DNA of 64,000 nucleotides from assembly GCA_937949615.1 (NCBI GenBank), contig CALEDQ010000020.1, positions 117,128-181,127 of the forward strand. Direction: 5' to 3'. A model generated the notes under the pieces. The model did no database searches, was not told the DNA's origin, and saw nothing but the letters and a program-made list of their open reading frames with translations. Position 1 is the stretch's first letter, and each line of letters begins with the position of its first letter. Source of the DNA: an uncultured bacterium (GTDB taxonomy: Bacteria; Muiribacteriota; Ozemobacteria; Ozemobacterales; Ozemobacteraceae). Below, one piece after another: positions 34,782 through 44,569 of this stretch. A program made the translations under genes and the position numbers.

Positions 34782-36067
34782 TGCGGCTTCTCCTCTATCT
34801 GCAGCTCAAATGGGCTTCCCACAAGCTTTTCAAGTTCACTGACGCTGACAAAATAATCTGCTTCTGCCCGAAGTGCCGCGATTTTAACCGCATAAACTGT
34901 AGTCATTGCTTCGAGATAGTCAGGGAATCTGGTTTTATCTGAGGTAAAAGTGCTTTGCGCAGTATCTGCAGCCTTTTGTGCCTGTGGCAATATGGTCTGG
35001 GAATAGAGCTGGTGCAATCTTCGCCGGTTGGTCATACCATACCAGAGCTTTAAAAAACCGGCCCGGGTTTTAACCTTTTCGGCATCCACCATAGCATCTG
35101 CTTCAGCCTGTTTTTGCCTGGCTTCATCGATTCGGCTGCGATTTTTTTCACCCCAGATGGGCAGGTTCATCTGCACAAAAAAACCGTAAGAATCTTTCCC
35201 TTCGTCTTTGAGATACATATCGCCAATATCCGGGCGATCGCCGGTCATGTTCCGGCTGTAGCCGATAACAAAATCAGGATTGTTCTCGAAGGCAGCCAGT
35301 CGGCGTCTGGTGACCGCAATTTTCTTTGCATTTTCTGCTGCGATGATTTCGCTTCTGCTTGCCAGAGCGAGGGCCATCAGCTCTTCGTTGTTGCCAGACA
35401 GCTTGAATTCCGGAAGGGCGGAAAACCAGCTCATTTTCAGAGTTTGCAGACCGGTTAATGCTTTGAGCCTGGCTTTTTCGGACTCCATAAGCTCAGCATA
35501 GTTGATCTGGTCGTTAGCAGCCTGTGCAAGTTGACTTTGCGCGCGCAACACCGGGAGTAACGAAGCAGAAGAGGTATTGGCGGTTGCCTCGCCTGCCAGA
35601 AATTCCACTATTCTGGCATTGGCTTCAGTTACCTCGATTGCTCTGTTTAAAAACCAGATTTCAGCGTAGCTTTTTTTGATTTCGACGATCAGATCTCGAA
35701 GTTTAATCTCATAGAGGAGCCTGTCATTCTCTGCCATCTGGTGATTCAAGCGAATCGCAGCAGCCTGTTTACCCGGAAATGGCAGCATCTGACTGATGGT
35801 CAACATCTGAGTCTGCTCGCCAGTTCTCGTCTGTACCGGTACGATGTTCTGGCGAAAATTAACCACCGGATCAGCCAGGGCGGTTTTATGAATTACTGCC
35901 GTGCTGGCAGCTTTCCAGCGATGATATGCCGCTCTCAATTCAGGGTTGCCCTGCAGGCAGCCTTCCAGCAGAATGGTCAAACCATTGGGTTGCTCGGCAT
36001 GCAATGAAGTTAACAGACAGGAAAAAACAAAAATGGCAGAAAACAGGTATTTCCGATAGGTCGCCAT
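34778..36067 (-). CDS. TolC/CusC-like outer-membrane efflux protein (first copy)
   Basis: A 429-residue protein with signal peptide (about 1-24, ending LHAEQ) and repeated outer-membrane efflux domains; NPELRAAYHRWKAA near the N-terminus and QMLPFPGK are signatures of metal-efflux channels linked to CusA/CzcA. It is the second gene of the operon, 67 bases after the YHS gene, and forms the outer-membrane exit with the adaptor and pump. Confidence 0.9.
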   Translation of the reverse strand: MATYRKYLFSAIFVFSCLLTSLHAEQPNGLTILLEGCLQGNPELRAAYHRWKAASTAVIHKTALADPVVNFRQNIVPVQTRTGEQTQMLTISQMLPFPGKQAAAIRLNHQMAENDRLLYEIKLRDLIVEIKKSYAEIWFLNRAIEVTEANARIVEFLAGEATANTSSASLLPVLRAQSQLAQAANDQINYAELMESEKARLKALTGLQTLKMSWFSALPEFKLSGNNEELMALALASRSEIIAAENAKKIAVTRRRLAAFENNPDFVIGYSRNMTGDRPDIGDMYLKDEGKDSYGFFVQMNLPIWGEKNRSRIDEARQKQAEADAMVDAEKVKTRAGFLKLWYGMTNRRRLHQLYSQTILPQAQKAADTAQSTFTSDKTRFPDYLEAMTTVYAVKIAALRAEADYFVSVSELEKLVGSPFELQIEEKPQ

Positions 36068-36134
36068 TTTACAGATCCTTTCGCAAGGTATCAGCTGAAG
36101 CCATAAAATATGACTTCAGCTGTAAAATGACGAA

Positions 36135-36584
36135 TTACTCGCCAGCGGACTCCAGGCTTTTCTGATCGTGATAAAAGGTTATTGTGGATGCCTTTTCATC
36201 GATTTTGTAGAATTTAAAGCTGGCTTCGAGACCAGAAATCGGGCACTTTCCATCAATATTGGTAACTTTAAGGGTTCTGGTCGCAGCATCTTTAAACTGC
36301 CCCAGATATTTTGCCGGGTCGGCCTCAAAAGTCGAAATGCAACCCTGGCAGCAAAAATGGTAAAGATGCCCCTGGTAGATGGAGGATACCTTTTTGTTCA
36401 CTTCACCACCCATAATTGGGCACTTTTCCGGTGTAACTTCGACTATCACGTCAGGAATCCCGCTTGCCGTCTTATCTTCGGGCGCGATTGCGTGATCGTG
36501 CCCCTGGTGCGAAGTTTCTGCCATCAGAGTGTTGCAGGTAAGAAGCATGCACAACAAAACCGCAAATAGAAAGCATCGGCTCAT
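36135..36584 (-). CDS. Exported YHS-domain metal-binding protein
   Basis: About 149 residues from the ATG at 36584, selected by AAGGAGG upstream. A signal peptide (about 1-22) is followed by a His-rich stretch (HQGHDHA) and a YHS/TRASH-like module: CPIMGGEVNKK..YQGHLYHFCCQGCISTFEADPAKYL. A second, degenerate unit (GKCPISGLEASFKFYKI) follows. It probably binds or delivers copper-like ions in the periplasm. It is the promoter-proximal gene of the efflux operon. Confidence 0.85.
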   Translation of the reverse strand: MSRCFLFAVLLCMLLTCNTLMAETSHQGHDHAIAPEDKTASGIPDVIVEVTPEKCPIMGGEVNKKVSSIYQGHLYHFCCQGCISTFEADPAKYLGQFKDAATRTLKVTNIDGKCPISGLEASFKFYKIDEKASTITFYHDQKSLESAGE

Positions 36585-36765
36585 AAGTATGACCTCCTTA
36601 AAAATTAACATCTTATAGTTATGAATTTATATTTTATGCCTGATTCTGTCTAACCATTTTTCGAGGTCAGGCAAAAAAGCATGGTTGAAGCTTTACGGCA
36701 GATGCCATGTCTGATATAGATAAAAGACAACGATTTTTGCTGCTATTCTGGCTCTGGAGGCTGAA

Positions 36766-37326
36766 ATGACTTTATCCGGCAGTTTTTCTTCGATCACCGG
36801 CGATGCTGTTTTTCTGCGTAAATTCGTCAGCAGCGACGCCCCAAAAGTTTTTCAGATGAGCCTTGAAAACGGCATGCGGCAGTGGATACCCGACCAGGTC
36901 TATGCCGATCTGCAGGAAGCAGAAAGCGTTCTGGATTTTCTGATGCAGCAGTATGAATCAGGCAAAGGCCCAGCCGAAACGCCGATCGTTCTTGGAGTCT
37001 GCTGCAAAAAAAGCAGTGAGCTGATCGGACACGCAGGTTTAAGCCCACTGAACGGCAAAGTAGAAATCGGTTACGCCATCGAAGACTGCCAGCAAAGAAA
37101 AGGCTACGCCAGCGACGCGATCAGGGCAATCAGCAACTGGGGTCTTTCGTTTTACCGGCTGCCAGAAATTCTCGCAGTCGCCGCCGCCGCTAATACAGCC
37201 TCATGCCGCGCCCTAGAAAAGGCCGGCTTTTCACTGTCAGAAGAAAAAGAACAGACCCTGCATGGCAAAATAAAACTGGTGCGTATCTACGGTTTCTCGA
37301 CCCCGCAGTCTGGCAATCTTAAGTAA
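36766..37326 (+). CDS. GNAT acetyltransferase, RimJ/RimL type
   Basis: A 186-residue acetyltransferase. The acetyl-CoA region is IGYAIEDCQQRKGYASDAIRAISNW, where the usual Q/RxxGxG/A is RKGYAS, and the C-terminal NTASCRALEKAGF element is present. Substrate is unknown; this subgroup acetylates ribosomal protein N-termini, aminoglycosides or other amines. GGAGG precedes ATG. It stands alone, divergent from the efflux operon and convergent with the next gene. Confidence 0.9.
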   Translation: MTLSGSFSSITGDAVFLRKFVSSDAPKVFQMSLENGMRQWIPDQVYADLQEAESVLDFLMQQYESGKGPAETPIVLGVCCKKSSELIGHAGLSPLNGKVEIGYAIEDCQQRKGYASDAIRAISNWGLSFYRLPEILAVAAAANTASCRALEKAGFSLSEEKEQTLHGKIKLVRIYGFSTPQSGNLK

Positions 37327-37391
37327 CCTCAACCGCCTGGTTAACAACAAGTTCTTTCAGCCAGCGGCAGTTCGCGGCTGAGAAGTTAAAA

Positions 37392-39113
37392 TCAGTTGAG
37401 CTTCAGTTTGCGGTAGCAGGCGGGAACATCGTCGCAGTCATAGGCGAGCGCATATTTGGTGAGCGCTTCGAGCACCATGGAGACGGTGAAGGCCTGTGAG
37501 CGCCAGTGGGCGAGGTCCCAGAACGAGGCGGCGAAAAACAGCCCCGAGAGCCAGGTGGCGCATTTGTCGCCGGGGGTTTTGAACTTGCCGACGGTTTCGG
37601 GGTTTTTCGGTTTGTCCCAGATGGCCTGATTCAGCAGATACTGAACACCGCTGTGAACGGCGTGGTCGTATTCCTTGAGCAGACCGGCTTCAGCCGCGTT
37701 CTGTCGGCCGATATTGATCAGGGCGGTTACGGCCAGAGCCGAGGCGAGGTGGTCGCTCTTGTCGTCGCCGCCGGGAAAAGCGCCGCGACGGGTCGGATTC
37801 TTTTCGCCCCAGTCTTTCTGTGCGACGATCAGATCGCGCATGATGCGCTGCATGGCCGCTTTCATTTCGGGTTCTCTGGCACTGCCGTCACGATAGGCAC
37901 GTGAAGCGGTATAAGGGAAAATCATATTCTGCGGGTAATACAGGCCTGCTTCTGGCCAGGCATGATTTTCGGCAGCCTTGAGAATCAGGTTGACACAGTT
38001 CTGATAACCGGGCAGGTCTTTGCGACCAGTCAGGGCCATCGCGAAGAGAACGTTCGAATTGACCACCACATCGACATTGTTGACTCCGAGCGGAACCACG
38101 CCAATTTCCGGGCGGTCGAAAACCGGCTGGCTTTCGTCTTTCATCCAGGTAAGAAAAGCGCCCGTCCCCTTGCCTTTCCAGCCATCGCGGCCGTCTTCGC
38201 GTTCACGGTCGACATCTCTGAACTGGCTGATTTTTTCGAGGGCGGCAAAATCAGGTCTGGCATCTGAGCCTGGAAATCTGGCGTTGTACATCAGTTGAAA
38301 TGAAACGGCAGTCGAGGTGTCATCGGCATCGTTGGGAATATTGAACAGCGCATCGGCGCCGGTTTTGTTCTCTTTCAGGTTCAGACAGCGTTCAAGCCAG
38401 TATTTCGGCGGCGTCTGCTGACCACGGGCAAGCAGCGCAAAAATCTTTTCGAGCTTCGGGTTAAGGTAAGCGCCGGCAAGCATTTCAAGCTGTGCGACCT
38501 CGATATTGAACGGGCCGGTGCGTGGCACATTGCTGCGGCAGCCCGGAAGAACTGCCCAGAAATTGTAGGCGTCTTCCCTTTTGAAGCTCTGAATATTTTT
38601 CATGGCCAGGTGGAGAATGCTGTTGATATGTCGCTTAGGCTCAGGCAGCGCCGATTCGTCGAAAAGAAACAGCGGGTAAGCGATAAAGGCGGTCATGAAC
38701 AGGTTTGAATCCTGAACTGAGGCGGGTGCACGCCCCTTAAAGCCAAGTTTGTTGGGCAAAAAGTGAATATAACTGGCCCATTCGCCACTGCGATTGTGGG
38801 CTTTGATTTTCTTCGGAGCCGGCAGGCCAAGATTTTCGCGGAACGGAATATTGAAGCTGAGCAGGGTTTTGCAGCCGTCGCCTTCGTCGGAACTGTCGAA
38901 TTCGCATGAGCGCTCACCGGTGCGCGGGCGAACCTGGCGGTCTTCGAGGTAAGCCAGAGCACCAAGAATCGTGTTCGAAAGCTTTTTATCAGCGAGGCGG
39001 GCCTTGATGACCGCCCCGATTTCGGCGTCAGCAAGAGCAGAAGCCGGCATTGAACTCAGACAGAAAGCAGAGACGGTCAGAAACATCGCGACCCGCAGCA
39101 GTGCTTTTTTCAT
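37392..39113 (-). CDS. Secreted protein with alpha-toroid-like repeats, unknown function
   Basis: A 573-residue protein with signal peptide (about 1-28, ending ALADA). The body is mostly helical, with conserved-looking aromatic/Gly turns (GVQYLLNQAIWDKP, ATWLSGLFFAASFWDL) of the sort seen in prenyltransferase/squalene-cyclase or glycoside-hydrolase-like (alpha/alpha)6 toroids. Eight or more cysteines, several spaced for disulfides, fit an exported protein. I do not recognise a named family. Its start region is divergent from the malic enzyme gene. Confidence 0.7.
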   Translation of the reverse strand: MKKALLRVAMFLTVSAFCLSSMPASALADAEIGAVIKARLADKKLSNTILGALAYLEDRQVRPRTGERSCEFDSSDEGDGCKTLLSFNIPFRENLGLPAPKKIKAHNRSGEWASYIHFLPNKLGFKGRAPASVQDSNLFMTAFIAYPLFLFDESALPEPKRHINSILHLAMKNIQSFKREDAYNFWAVLPGCRSNVPRTGPFNIEVAQLEMLAGAYLNPKLEKIFALLARGQQTPPKYWLERCLNLKENKTGADALFNIPNDADDTSTAVSFQLMYNARFPGSDARPDFAALEKISQFRDVDREREDGRDGWKGKGTGAFLTWMKDESQPVFDRPEIGVVPLGVNNVDVVVNSNVLFAMALTGRKDLPGYQNCVNLILKAAENHAWPEAGLYYPQNMIFPYTASRAYRDGSAREPEMKAAMQRIMRDLIVAQKDWGEKNPTRRGAFPGGDDKSDHLASALAVTALINIGRQNAAEAGLLKEYDHAVHSGVQYLLNQAIWDKPKNPETVGKFKTPGDKCATWLSGLFFAASFWDLAHWRSQAFTVSMVLEALTKYALAYDCDDVPACYRKLKLN

Positions 39114-39249
39114 TTACATCCTCCGAAAACTCAGGCGTATTTTTTAATTATACCCGATTTTTTCACAACCCCGGGCATTTTTTCAGCACAATTCAGAAAA
39201 CCAGAGCAGGCGTGATAATATTAATGCAAATCAACATAAGGCCAGATAA

Positions 39250-40926
39250 ATGAACAAATCAACTGTAAACCCGGGTATGGCCGGGCTGAATCTGATTCAG
39301 AGCAGCAGATACAATAAGGGAACGGCGTTTTCGGAAGCCGAGAGGGCCGCTTTTGGTCTGCACGGGCTGCTGCCGCACCGCGTCGAAACCATTGAAGAAC
39401 AGAAAAACCGCGTCTGGCTGCAATATGGCAATCAGCCGACCGCAATCGCCAAAAACCTTTATCTCAATCAGTTGGCCCGCACCAATGCAACGCTGTTCTA
39501 CGCCTTTGTCGAAGAGCATCTCGCCGAAATGCTGCCGATCATTTACACCCCGACCATTGGCGAAGCGGTGCAGAATTTCAGCGGCAACTTCACGCAGCAG
39601 CAGGGTCTGGTCATTGCATACCCCGACATGAACAGAATCGACAGCATTTTAGCTGGTTTCGCCGGGCAGCCGTTCGACATCATCGTCGTCACCGACGGCG
39701 AAGGCGTGCTCGGCATCGGCGATCAGGGCATCGGCGGCCTCGACATTGCCATCGGCAAGCTGATGGTCTATACGCTCTGCGGAGGCATTAACCCGTTTCG
39801 CACTCTGCCGGTGATGCTCGACGTCGGCACCAACAACCAGAAACTGCTCGATGACCCGCTCTATCTCGGCTGGCGACATGCGCGTATCAGCGGCGACCAG
39901 TATGCTGAGTTCATCGACCGCTTCAGCAAGGCGTTTAAAAAGCATTTTCCGCGAACTCTCCTGCACTGGGAAGACTTCGGCCGCGACAATGCCCGCGCCG
40001 TACTCGACCGCTACCGGCTTTTTCACCCTTCTTTCAATGACGATATACAGGGAACGGGCGCCGTGGCTCTGGCCGCCGTTCTTGCCGGCATCCGCAAAAC
40101 CGGCATCGCGGGCAAAGACCACCGTTTCTGCATTTTCGGAGCCGGCACAGCCGGAACCGGGATCGCCGACCAGATCTGCCGGGCAATCGCCTGTCGCGAA
40201 GGTATTGCCGAAGAAAAGCTGCGGGAAAACTTCTTTCTCATCGACCGCAACGGTCTGCTGCAGACTTCGCAAAGCGACCTGCAGTATTTTCAGAAACCCT
40301 ATGCCAGAACACCGGCGCAGCTGATTGGATGGAAAACCGCCAGCCCTGGGTATATCAGCCTGACCGACACCGTTAAAAATGCCAGACCGACAATCCTGAT
40401 CGGTTGTTCAACCGTGGCCGGCGCCTTCACTGATGAAGTGCTGGCAACCATGGCCGCCAACACACCACGCCCGGTAATCATGCCGCTGTCAAACCCGACC
40501 GCCAAGGCTGAAGCGACACCACAAAAGATTCTTGAACACACCGGCGGCAGGGCTCTGATCGCCACCGGCAGCCCATTCGGGCAGGTAACTTATGCCGGCC
40601 GTAAAATCGAGATTTCTCAGTGCAACAATGCCCTGATTTTTCCCGGTATCGGTCTTGGCATGATGATTTCAGGGGCAAGCTCACTCTCAGACGGGATGCT
40701 GCTCGCAGCCAGCGAGAAACTGGCAGAACTCAACCAGAGTGATGATTCGCCTAATTCCCTGCTTCCCGGATTTTCTGAAATCAGGCGGCTTTCAGCCGAG
40801 GTGGCGCTTGCCGTTGCCAGACGGGCTGCAGCAGAAAAACTCGCGCCGCCCGCTTCCGACAAAGAATTCAACGACAGGCTGAAAGCAGCAGTATGGCACC
40901 CTGTTTACGCCAATTACTGCAAATAA
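39250..40926 (+). CDS. NAD(P)-dependent malic enzyme
   Basis: A 558-residue enzyme that oxidatively decarboxylates malate to pyruvate. Motifs are complete: YTPTIGEAVQNF, VVTDGEGVLGIGDQGIGG, metal ligands in WEDFGRDNA and FNDDIQGTGAV, the nucleotide-binding FGAGTAGTGIADQI, and NALIFPGIGLGM. Length fits the long SfcA/MaeA-type subfamily. AAGG lies upstream of ATG. Single-gene unit; no dicarboxylate transporter is adjacent. Confidence 0.95.
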   Translation: MNKSTVNPGMAGLNLIQSSRYNKGTAFSEAERAAFGLHGLLPHRVETIEEQKNRVWLQYGNQPTAIAKNLYLNQLARTNATLFYAFVEEHLAEMLPIIYTPTIGEAVQNFSGNFTQQQGLVIAYPDMNRIDSILAGFAGQPFDIIVVTDGEGVLGIGDQGIGGLDIAIGKLMVYTLCGGINPFRTLPVMLDVGTNNQKLLDDPLYLGWRHARISGDQYAEFIDRFSKAFKKHFPRTLLHWEDFGRDNARAVLDRYRLFHPSFNDDIQGTGAVALAAVLAGIRKTGIAGKDHRFCIFGAGTAGTGIADQICRAIACREGIAEEKLRENFFLIDRNGLLQTSQSDLQYFQKPYARTPAQLIGWKTASPGYISLTDTVKNARPTILIGCSTVAGAFTDEVLATMAANTPRPVIMPLSNPTAKAEATPQKILEHTGGRALIATGSPFGQVTYAGRKIEISQCNNALIFPGIGLGMMISGASSLSDGMLLAASEKLAELNQSDDSPNSLLPGFSEIRRLSAEVALAVARRAAAEKLAPPASDKEFNDRLKAAVWHPVYANYCK

Positions 40927-41107
40927 AACCGTATGATCTTGCCGCTGGTGATCCAACAAAGTTGAGTTTACAGGATGCTGGGCTGCAAACCATTCAGCCG
41001 CTTATGATCAGCGCCTGATCAGAGCGTTCGCGTGGCAACTTCAATTTGGTTTGACATACTTTCGTTTTTAAAACACATTATTAAAAGACAAACCTGGAGG
41101 CAAAAAA

Positions 41108-41887
41108 ATGACACATTTTATTACTCTGATAATAATGCTGGTGGTAATGGCCAGTCCGACCATGGCGCAAACAGAACCCCCTTCCCCAACGGTACTGCCG
41201 GCACAACCAATGGCACCGGCTTTCGAGTCTGACGTTATCAAAGGCGACAAGGGTGATATCAAGCTGACTTTCATCGGGCATGCGTCGCTGATTATCGAGC
41301 ACAGCGGTCGGGTTATCCATGTCGACCCCTGGTCAAAACTTGCAGACTATTCTCAACTGCCAAAGGCCGATCTGCTGATCCTGACTCATGAACACCAGGA
41401 TCATCTCGATACTGTTGCCATCGATCTGCTCAAAAAGCCTGACACAAGTGTTGTCTACCCCGAATTCATCAGTCAGCAGCGCGATGACGGCAAGGTCTTC
41501 AAAAACGGCGACAGCGGCGAAATCGACGGTATTCAGATCGAGGCGGTTCCGGCGTATAACATTATGCACAAACGCGAAAATGGCGAGCCTTACCACCCGA
41601 AGGGGCGCGGTAACGGCTATATTTTCACTATCGACGGCAGACGCATTTATGTTGCCGGCGACACCGAAAACGTGCCTGAACTGAAGGAACTGAAAAACAT
41701 CGACGTGGCGTTTCTGCCAATGAATCTGCCCTACACCATGACCCCTGAAATGGTCGCCGATCTGGCCACAGCGATAAAACCAAAGATTCTCTACCCCTAT
41801 CATTTCGGCGAAACCGATACGAGCATTATTGTGAATCTGCTTAAAGAACAGAAAGACATCGAAGTCAGAATCCGCAAACTTAAGTAA
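41108..41887 (+). CDS. Exported metallo-beta-lactamase-fold hydrolase
   Basis: A 259-residue protein with signal peptide (about 1-21, ending MAQ). The zinc motif HEHQDHLD, a downstream Asp in VAGDTENVPE and His in PYHFGETD mark the metallo-beta-lactamase fold of the UPF0173/UlaG-like branch. Most relatives are cytoplasmic, so export is of note. CTGGAGG precedes ATG, and a perfect -35 TTGACA (41051-41056) stands upstream with only a weak -10. Substrate unknown. Confidence 0.85.
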   Translation: MTHFITLIIMLVVMASPTMAQTEPPSPTVLPAQPMAPAFESDVIKGDKGDIKLTFIGHASLIIEHSGRVIHVDPWSKLADYSQLPKADLLILTHEHQDHLDTVAIDLLKKPDTSVVYPEFISQQRDDGKVFKNGDSGEIDGIQIEAVPAYNIMHKRENGEPYHPKGRGNGYIFTIDGRRIYVAGDTENVPELKELKNIDVAFLPMNLPYTMTPEMVADLATAIKPKILYPYHFGETDTSIIVNLLKEQKDIEVRIRKLK

Positions 41888-41955
41888 AAAGTAAAATTAA
41901 AAGACTTTCCGCGCAAACGCAGACAACCATCGCCTGATCGGCCTGGAATTCGACT

Positions 41956-43191
41956 ATGAATACTGAAATACCCGTAACAAATTCAAAACTGCGACGGTTT
42001 ATCGACTTTTTCGGGCTAAAAAAGAGCGTTGTCGGTGTTCTGGGCATGTGCATACTGATCGGGCTCGGCGAAAAAATGGCAGAAAGATTTCTGCCGATCT
42101 ATCTGGTGGCCCTTGGTGGCGGCGCCTACATGGTGGGCCTGCTGAATTCGCTCGACAACCTGCTCTCGGCCCTCTATTCGTTTCCGGGCGGCTGGCTGGC
42201 TGACCGCTATGGCACGAAAAGATCGCTGATGATCTTCAATCTGGTGGCAATCGCCGGCTATCTGCTGGTAATACTGATTCCAAGCATCTGGGCTGTAATG
42301 CTCGGCTCCGTATTGTTTATCAGCTGGACCTCACTTTCTTTGCCGGCAACAATGGGCCTGATCTCAGAAGTTCTGCCGAAGAACAAACGAACCATGGGCG
42401 TCTCGGTGCACTCTTTGATCAGGCGAATTCCCATGGCCCTGGGCCCGGTCATCGGCGGCTATCTGATAACGCGCTATGGCGAAGTAGAAGGGGTGCGCTA
42501 TGCCTTTATCGCCGCTCTGGCAATGGCTCTGATTTCCATGATTTTTCAGGAAACCATGATTCATGAGCCTGAAAAGAAGCCTCGCGAAAAAATCGATGCC
42601 TCCGAAGCACAGGAACCGCTGTTGAGGCCTGAACTGAAGAAACTGCTGATTGCAGATATTCTCGTGCGTTTCTGCGAGCAGATTCCCTACCCCTTCGTCG
42701 TTCTCTGGTGCATGAATATCAACAGGGTCTCGGGTATCGAATTCGGGGTATTATCGACAATAGAAATGGCAACCGCGGTTCTGATATACATTCCGGTGGC
42801 CTGGCTGGCCGATCGTGGCACCAAGAAGCCCTTTGTCACCATGACCTTCATTTTTTTCACCATTTTTCCTTTATTTCTGCTCTATTCAAAGTCGTTCTGG
42901 ATGCTGAGCGCCGCTTTTTTCATCCGCGGCCTGAAAGAATTCGGCGAACCGACCCGTAAGGCTCTGATCATGGATCTTGCCCCGGAAGGGCGCAAAGCTG
43001 CGGCTTTTGGCACCTATTACCTTTACCGCGACATCGTGGTTTCTATCGGGGCGTTCTCCGGCGCCATTCTCTGGGAAATAAGCCCACGGGCCAACTTTAT
43101 TGGCGCGTTTGTATGCGGGCTGATCGGCACTCTGTGGTTTCACATCAAAGGCACTGATATGATACCCGGGAAGGCCGCTGAAAATACATGA
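41956..43191 (+). CDS. MFS transporter
   Basis: A 411-residue, twelve-helix major facilitator. Visible are the loop 2-3 motif GGWLADRYGTKRS and its counterpart in the second half AWLADRGTKKP, with a cytoplasmic linker around residue 205-225. PEGRKAAAFGTYYLYRD recalls drug or sugar exporters of the same group as the partial gene at the left edge. Follows the exported hydrolase gene by 68 bases and may share its transcript. Confidence 0.9.
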   Translation: MNTEIPVTNSKLRRFIDFFGLKKSVVGVLGMCILIGLGEKMAERFLPIYLVALGGGAYMVGLLNSLDNLLSALYSFPGGWLADRYGTKRSLMIFNLVAIAGYLLVILIPSIWAVMLGSVLFISWTSLSLPATMGLISEVLPKNKRTMGVSVHSLIRRIPMALGPVIGGYLITRYGEVEGVRYAFIAALAMALISMIFQETMIHEPEKKPREKIDASEAQEPLLRPELKKLLIADILVRFCEQIPYPFVVLWCMNINRVSGIEFGVLSTIEMATAVLIYIPVAWLADRGTKKPFVTMTFIFFTIFPLFLLYSKSFWMLSAAFFIRGLKEFGEPTRKALIMDLAPEGRKAAAFGTYYLYRDIVVSIGAFSGAILWEISPRANFIGAFVCGLIGTLWFHIKGTDMIPGKAAENT

Positions 43192-43317
43192 AAAGCTGGC
43201 ACATTCCGCGACCTTCTGTTTAATCCGAAACCGAATCCAACACAAGAGACAAAACATAAAACCGTTGGCATAATACACTGCAACAGATCGAGTCCGGCGT
43301 TATTTTCACAGGGTACC

Positions 43318-43346
43318 TTGCGGGTTGGGGTTTTAGCCGTTAAAAT
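43318..43346 (+). promoter_or_regulatory. Possible sigma-70 promoter of the lipase-like gene
   Basis: TTGCGG (43318-43323), 17-base spacer and TAAAAT (43341-43346). It leaves a leader of about 30 bases before the ATG at 43382. Confidence 0.4.
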
Positions 43347-43381
43347 TATGGAATAATCTCAATAAGGCAGGTCGTTCTTTT

Positions 43382-44428
43382 ATGTCATCACATATAAGAG
43401 TGAAAATATGTATCGCAATACTGATGCTGCTGGCTCTGACTGTCAATGTCAACGCGCAGACGGCACCGGTTCAGGGCGAAAACTGTTACAGCAAAGTCTT
43501 TGAAGAAAAGGTGATCGGGCACAGCCTGGCAAATACCTATCTGCTGATGTATGCCGCCTATAACACCTATGAAAACCGCATGGGTGTCGCCAATTTCAAT
43601 GAATTTCAGAAGAAGTTCAAAGAAATCTTCACGCCGCTCGGTATCAGCCGCTTCGATTTCATCAACAAAAAAGAAAAAACCGCAGACACCCAGGTAGTGG
43701 TCATGTCGAACGACAAACTCGTCATCGTGTCTTTCCGCGGTTCTGAAAGCTCGACCAACAATAAAGTCAGCCCGGTCAAAATCGTTTATGACTGGGTTCT
43801 TACCGACTTCAACTTCTTCAAGAAGCGTATTCCGTGGTGGGGCTGGGGCGTAAAAGTGCACAGCGGCTTCTATAATGCCCTCGACATCGTTTACGATGAC
43901 CTCAAATCGCTTGTCGACCGCCACATGGCTGGCGTGCCGAAACGTCTCTGGATCACCGGCCACAGTCTGGGCGCCGGAGTCGCCCCGCTGGCCGCCTATC
44001 GCCTTTCAGGCGACGGTATCAGTGTTCAGGGCGTCTATACCTTCGCCGGCCCAAGAATCGGCAACGACAATCTCGCCAAAGCGATCAAAAAGCGGTTTCC
44101 TGATATGCAGCGCTGGGTGCTCGACAACGATATCGTCACCAAGGTGCCGTTCAAGATCATGAAATTCAAGCATATCGTCGCCCCGAACAATATTTACGGC
44201 GACGGGAAATTTGCCATTGCCGACGGCGAAATGAAGGGCCCGGGCAAGGTAAAGAGCCATATGCCCGGCATGTATCTGCAGAAAATCTACGATCTGCTGC
44301 CTCTCGAACTGAAAGACAAAATGCCGCCACCGCCGGCCTTTGGCAGCGACAGATCGGTCGAAGACGCCGAACTCGAACGGGCTTTCAACGGCGACGCCGT
44401 GAAATCAGAAGAAGATATCAGCAACTGA
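43382..44428 (+). CDS. Exported lipase (class 3) family protein
   Basis: A 348-residue alpha/beta hydrolase with signal peptide (about 1-26, ending NAQ). The nucleophile elbow is ITGHSLGAGVAPLAAYRL, the oxyanion region SFRGSES, the likely acid Asp in DNDIVTKVP and the likely His in KSHMPGMYL, a complete class 3 lipase triad. It would cleave acyl esters outside the cytoplasm. The C-terminal ~35 residues are charged and acidic. It is closed by a terminator. Confidence 0.88.
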   Translation: MSSHIRVKICIAILMLLALTVNVNAQTAPVQGENCYSKVFEEKVIGHSLANTYLLMYAAYNTYENRMGVANFNEFQKKFKEIFTPLGISRFDFINKKEKTADTQVVVMSNDKLVIVSFRGSESSTNNKVSPVKIVYDWVLTDFNFFKKRIPWWGWGVKVHSGFYNALDIVYDDLKSLVDRHMAGVPKRLWITGHSLGAGVAPLAAYRLSGDGISVQGVYTFAGPRIGNDNLAKAIKKRFPDMQRWVLDNDIVTKVPFKIMKFKHIVAPNNIYGDGKFAIADGEMKGPGKVKSHMPGMYLQKIYDLLPLELKDKMPPPPAFGSDRSVEDAELERAFNGDAVKSEEDISN

Positions 44429-44447
44429 TCGCCTCTGAAAAACAAAG

Positions 44448-44484
44448 ACCGGGAGCGGCCCACAGGCCCTTCCGGTTTTTTATT
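44448..44484 (+). terminator. Rho-independent terminator after the lipase gene
   Basis: ACCGG/CCGGT outer arms and GGCC/GGCC inner arms with small internal mismatches, followed by a run of six T and TATTT. It separates the lipase gene from the fdrA operon. Confidence 0.8.
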
Positions 44485-44496
44485 TGTACATTCTGT

Positions 44497-44525
44497 TTTA
44501 CATTCGCGGGCTAAAGTTCTATCAT
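44497..44525 (+). promoter_or_regulatory. Sigma-70 promoter of the fdrA operon
   Basis: TTTACA (44497-44502) and TATCAT (44520-44525) are exactly 17 bases apart, matching the consensus at five of six positions each. The start site should fall near 44532, about 38 bases before the fdrA ATG. Confidence 0.65.
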
Positions 44526-44569
44526 TTTCAGCAATAGATTTACACAGCAAGCAAAGGAGCTAAACCGGA

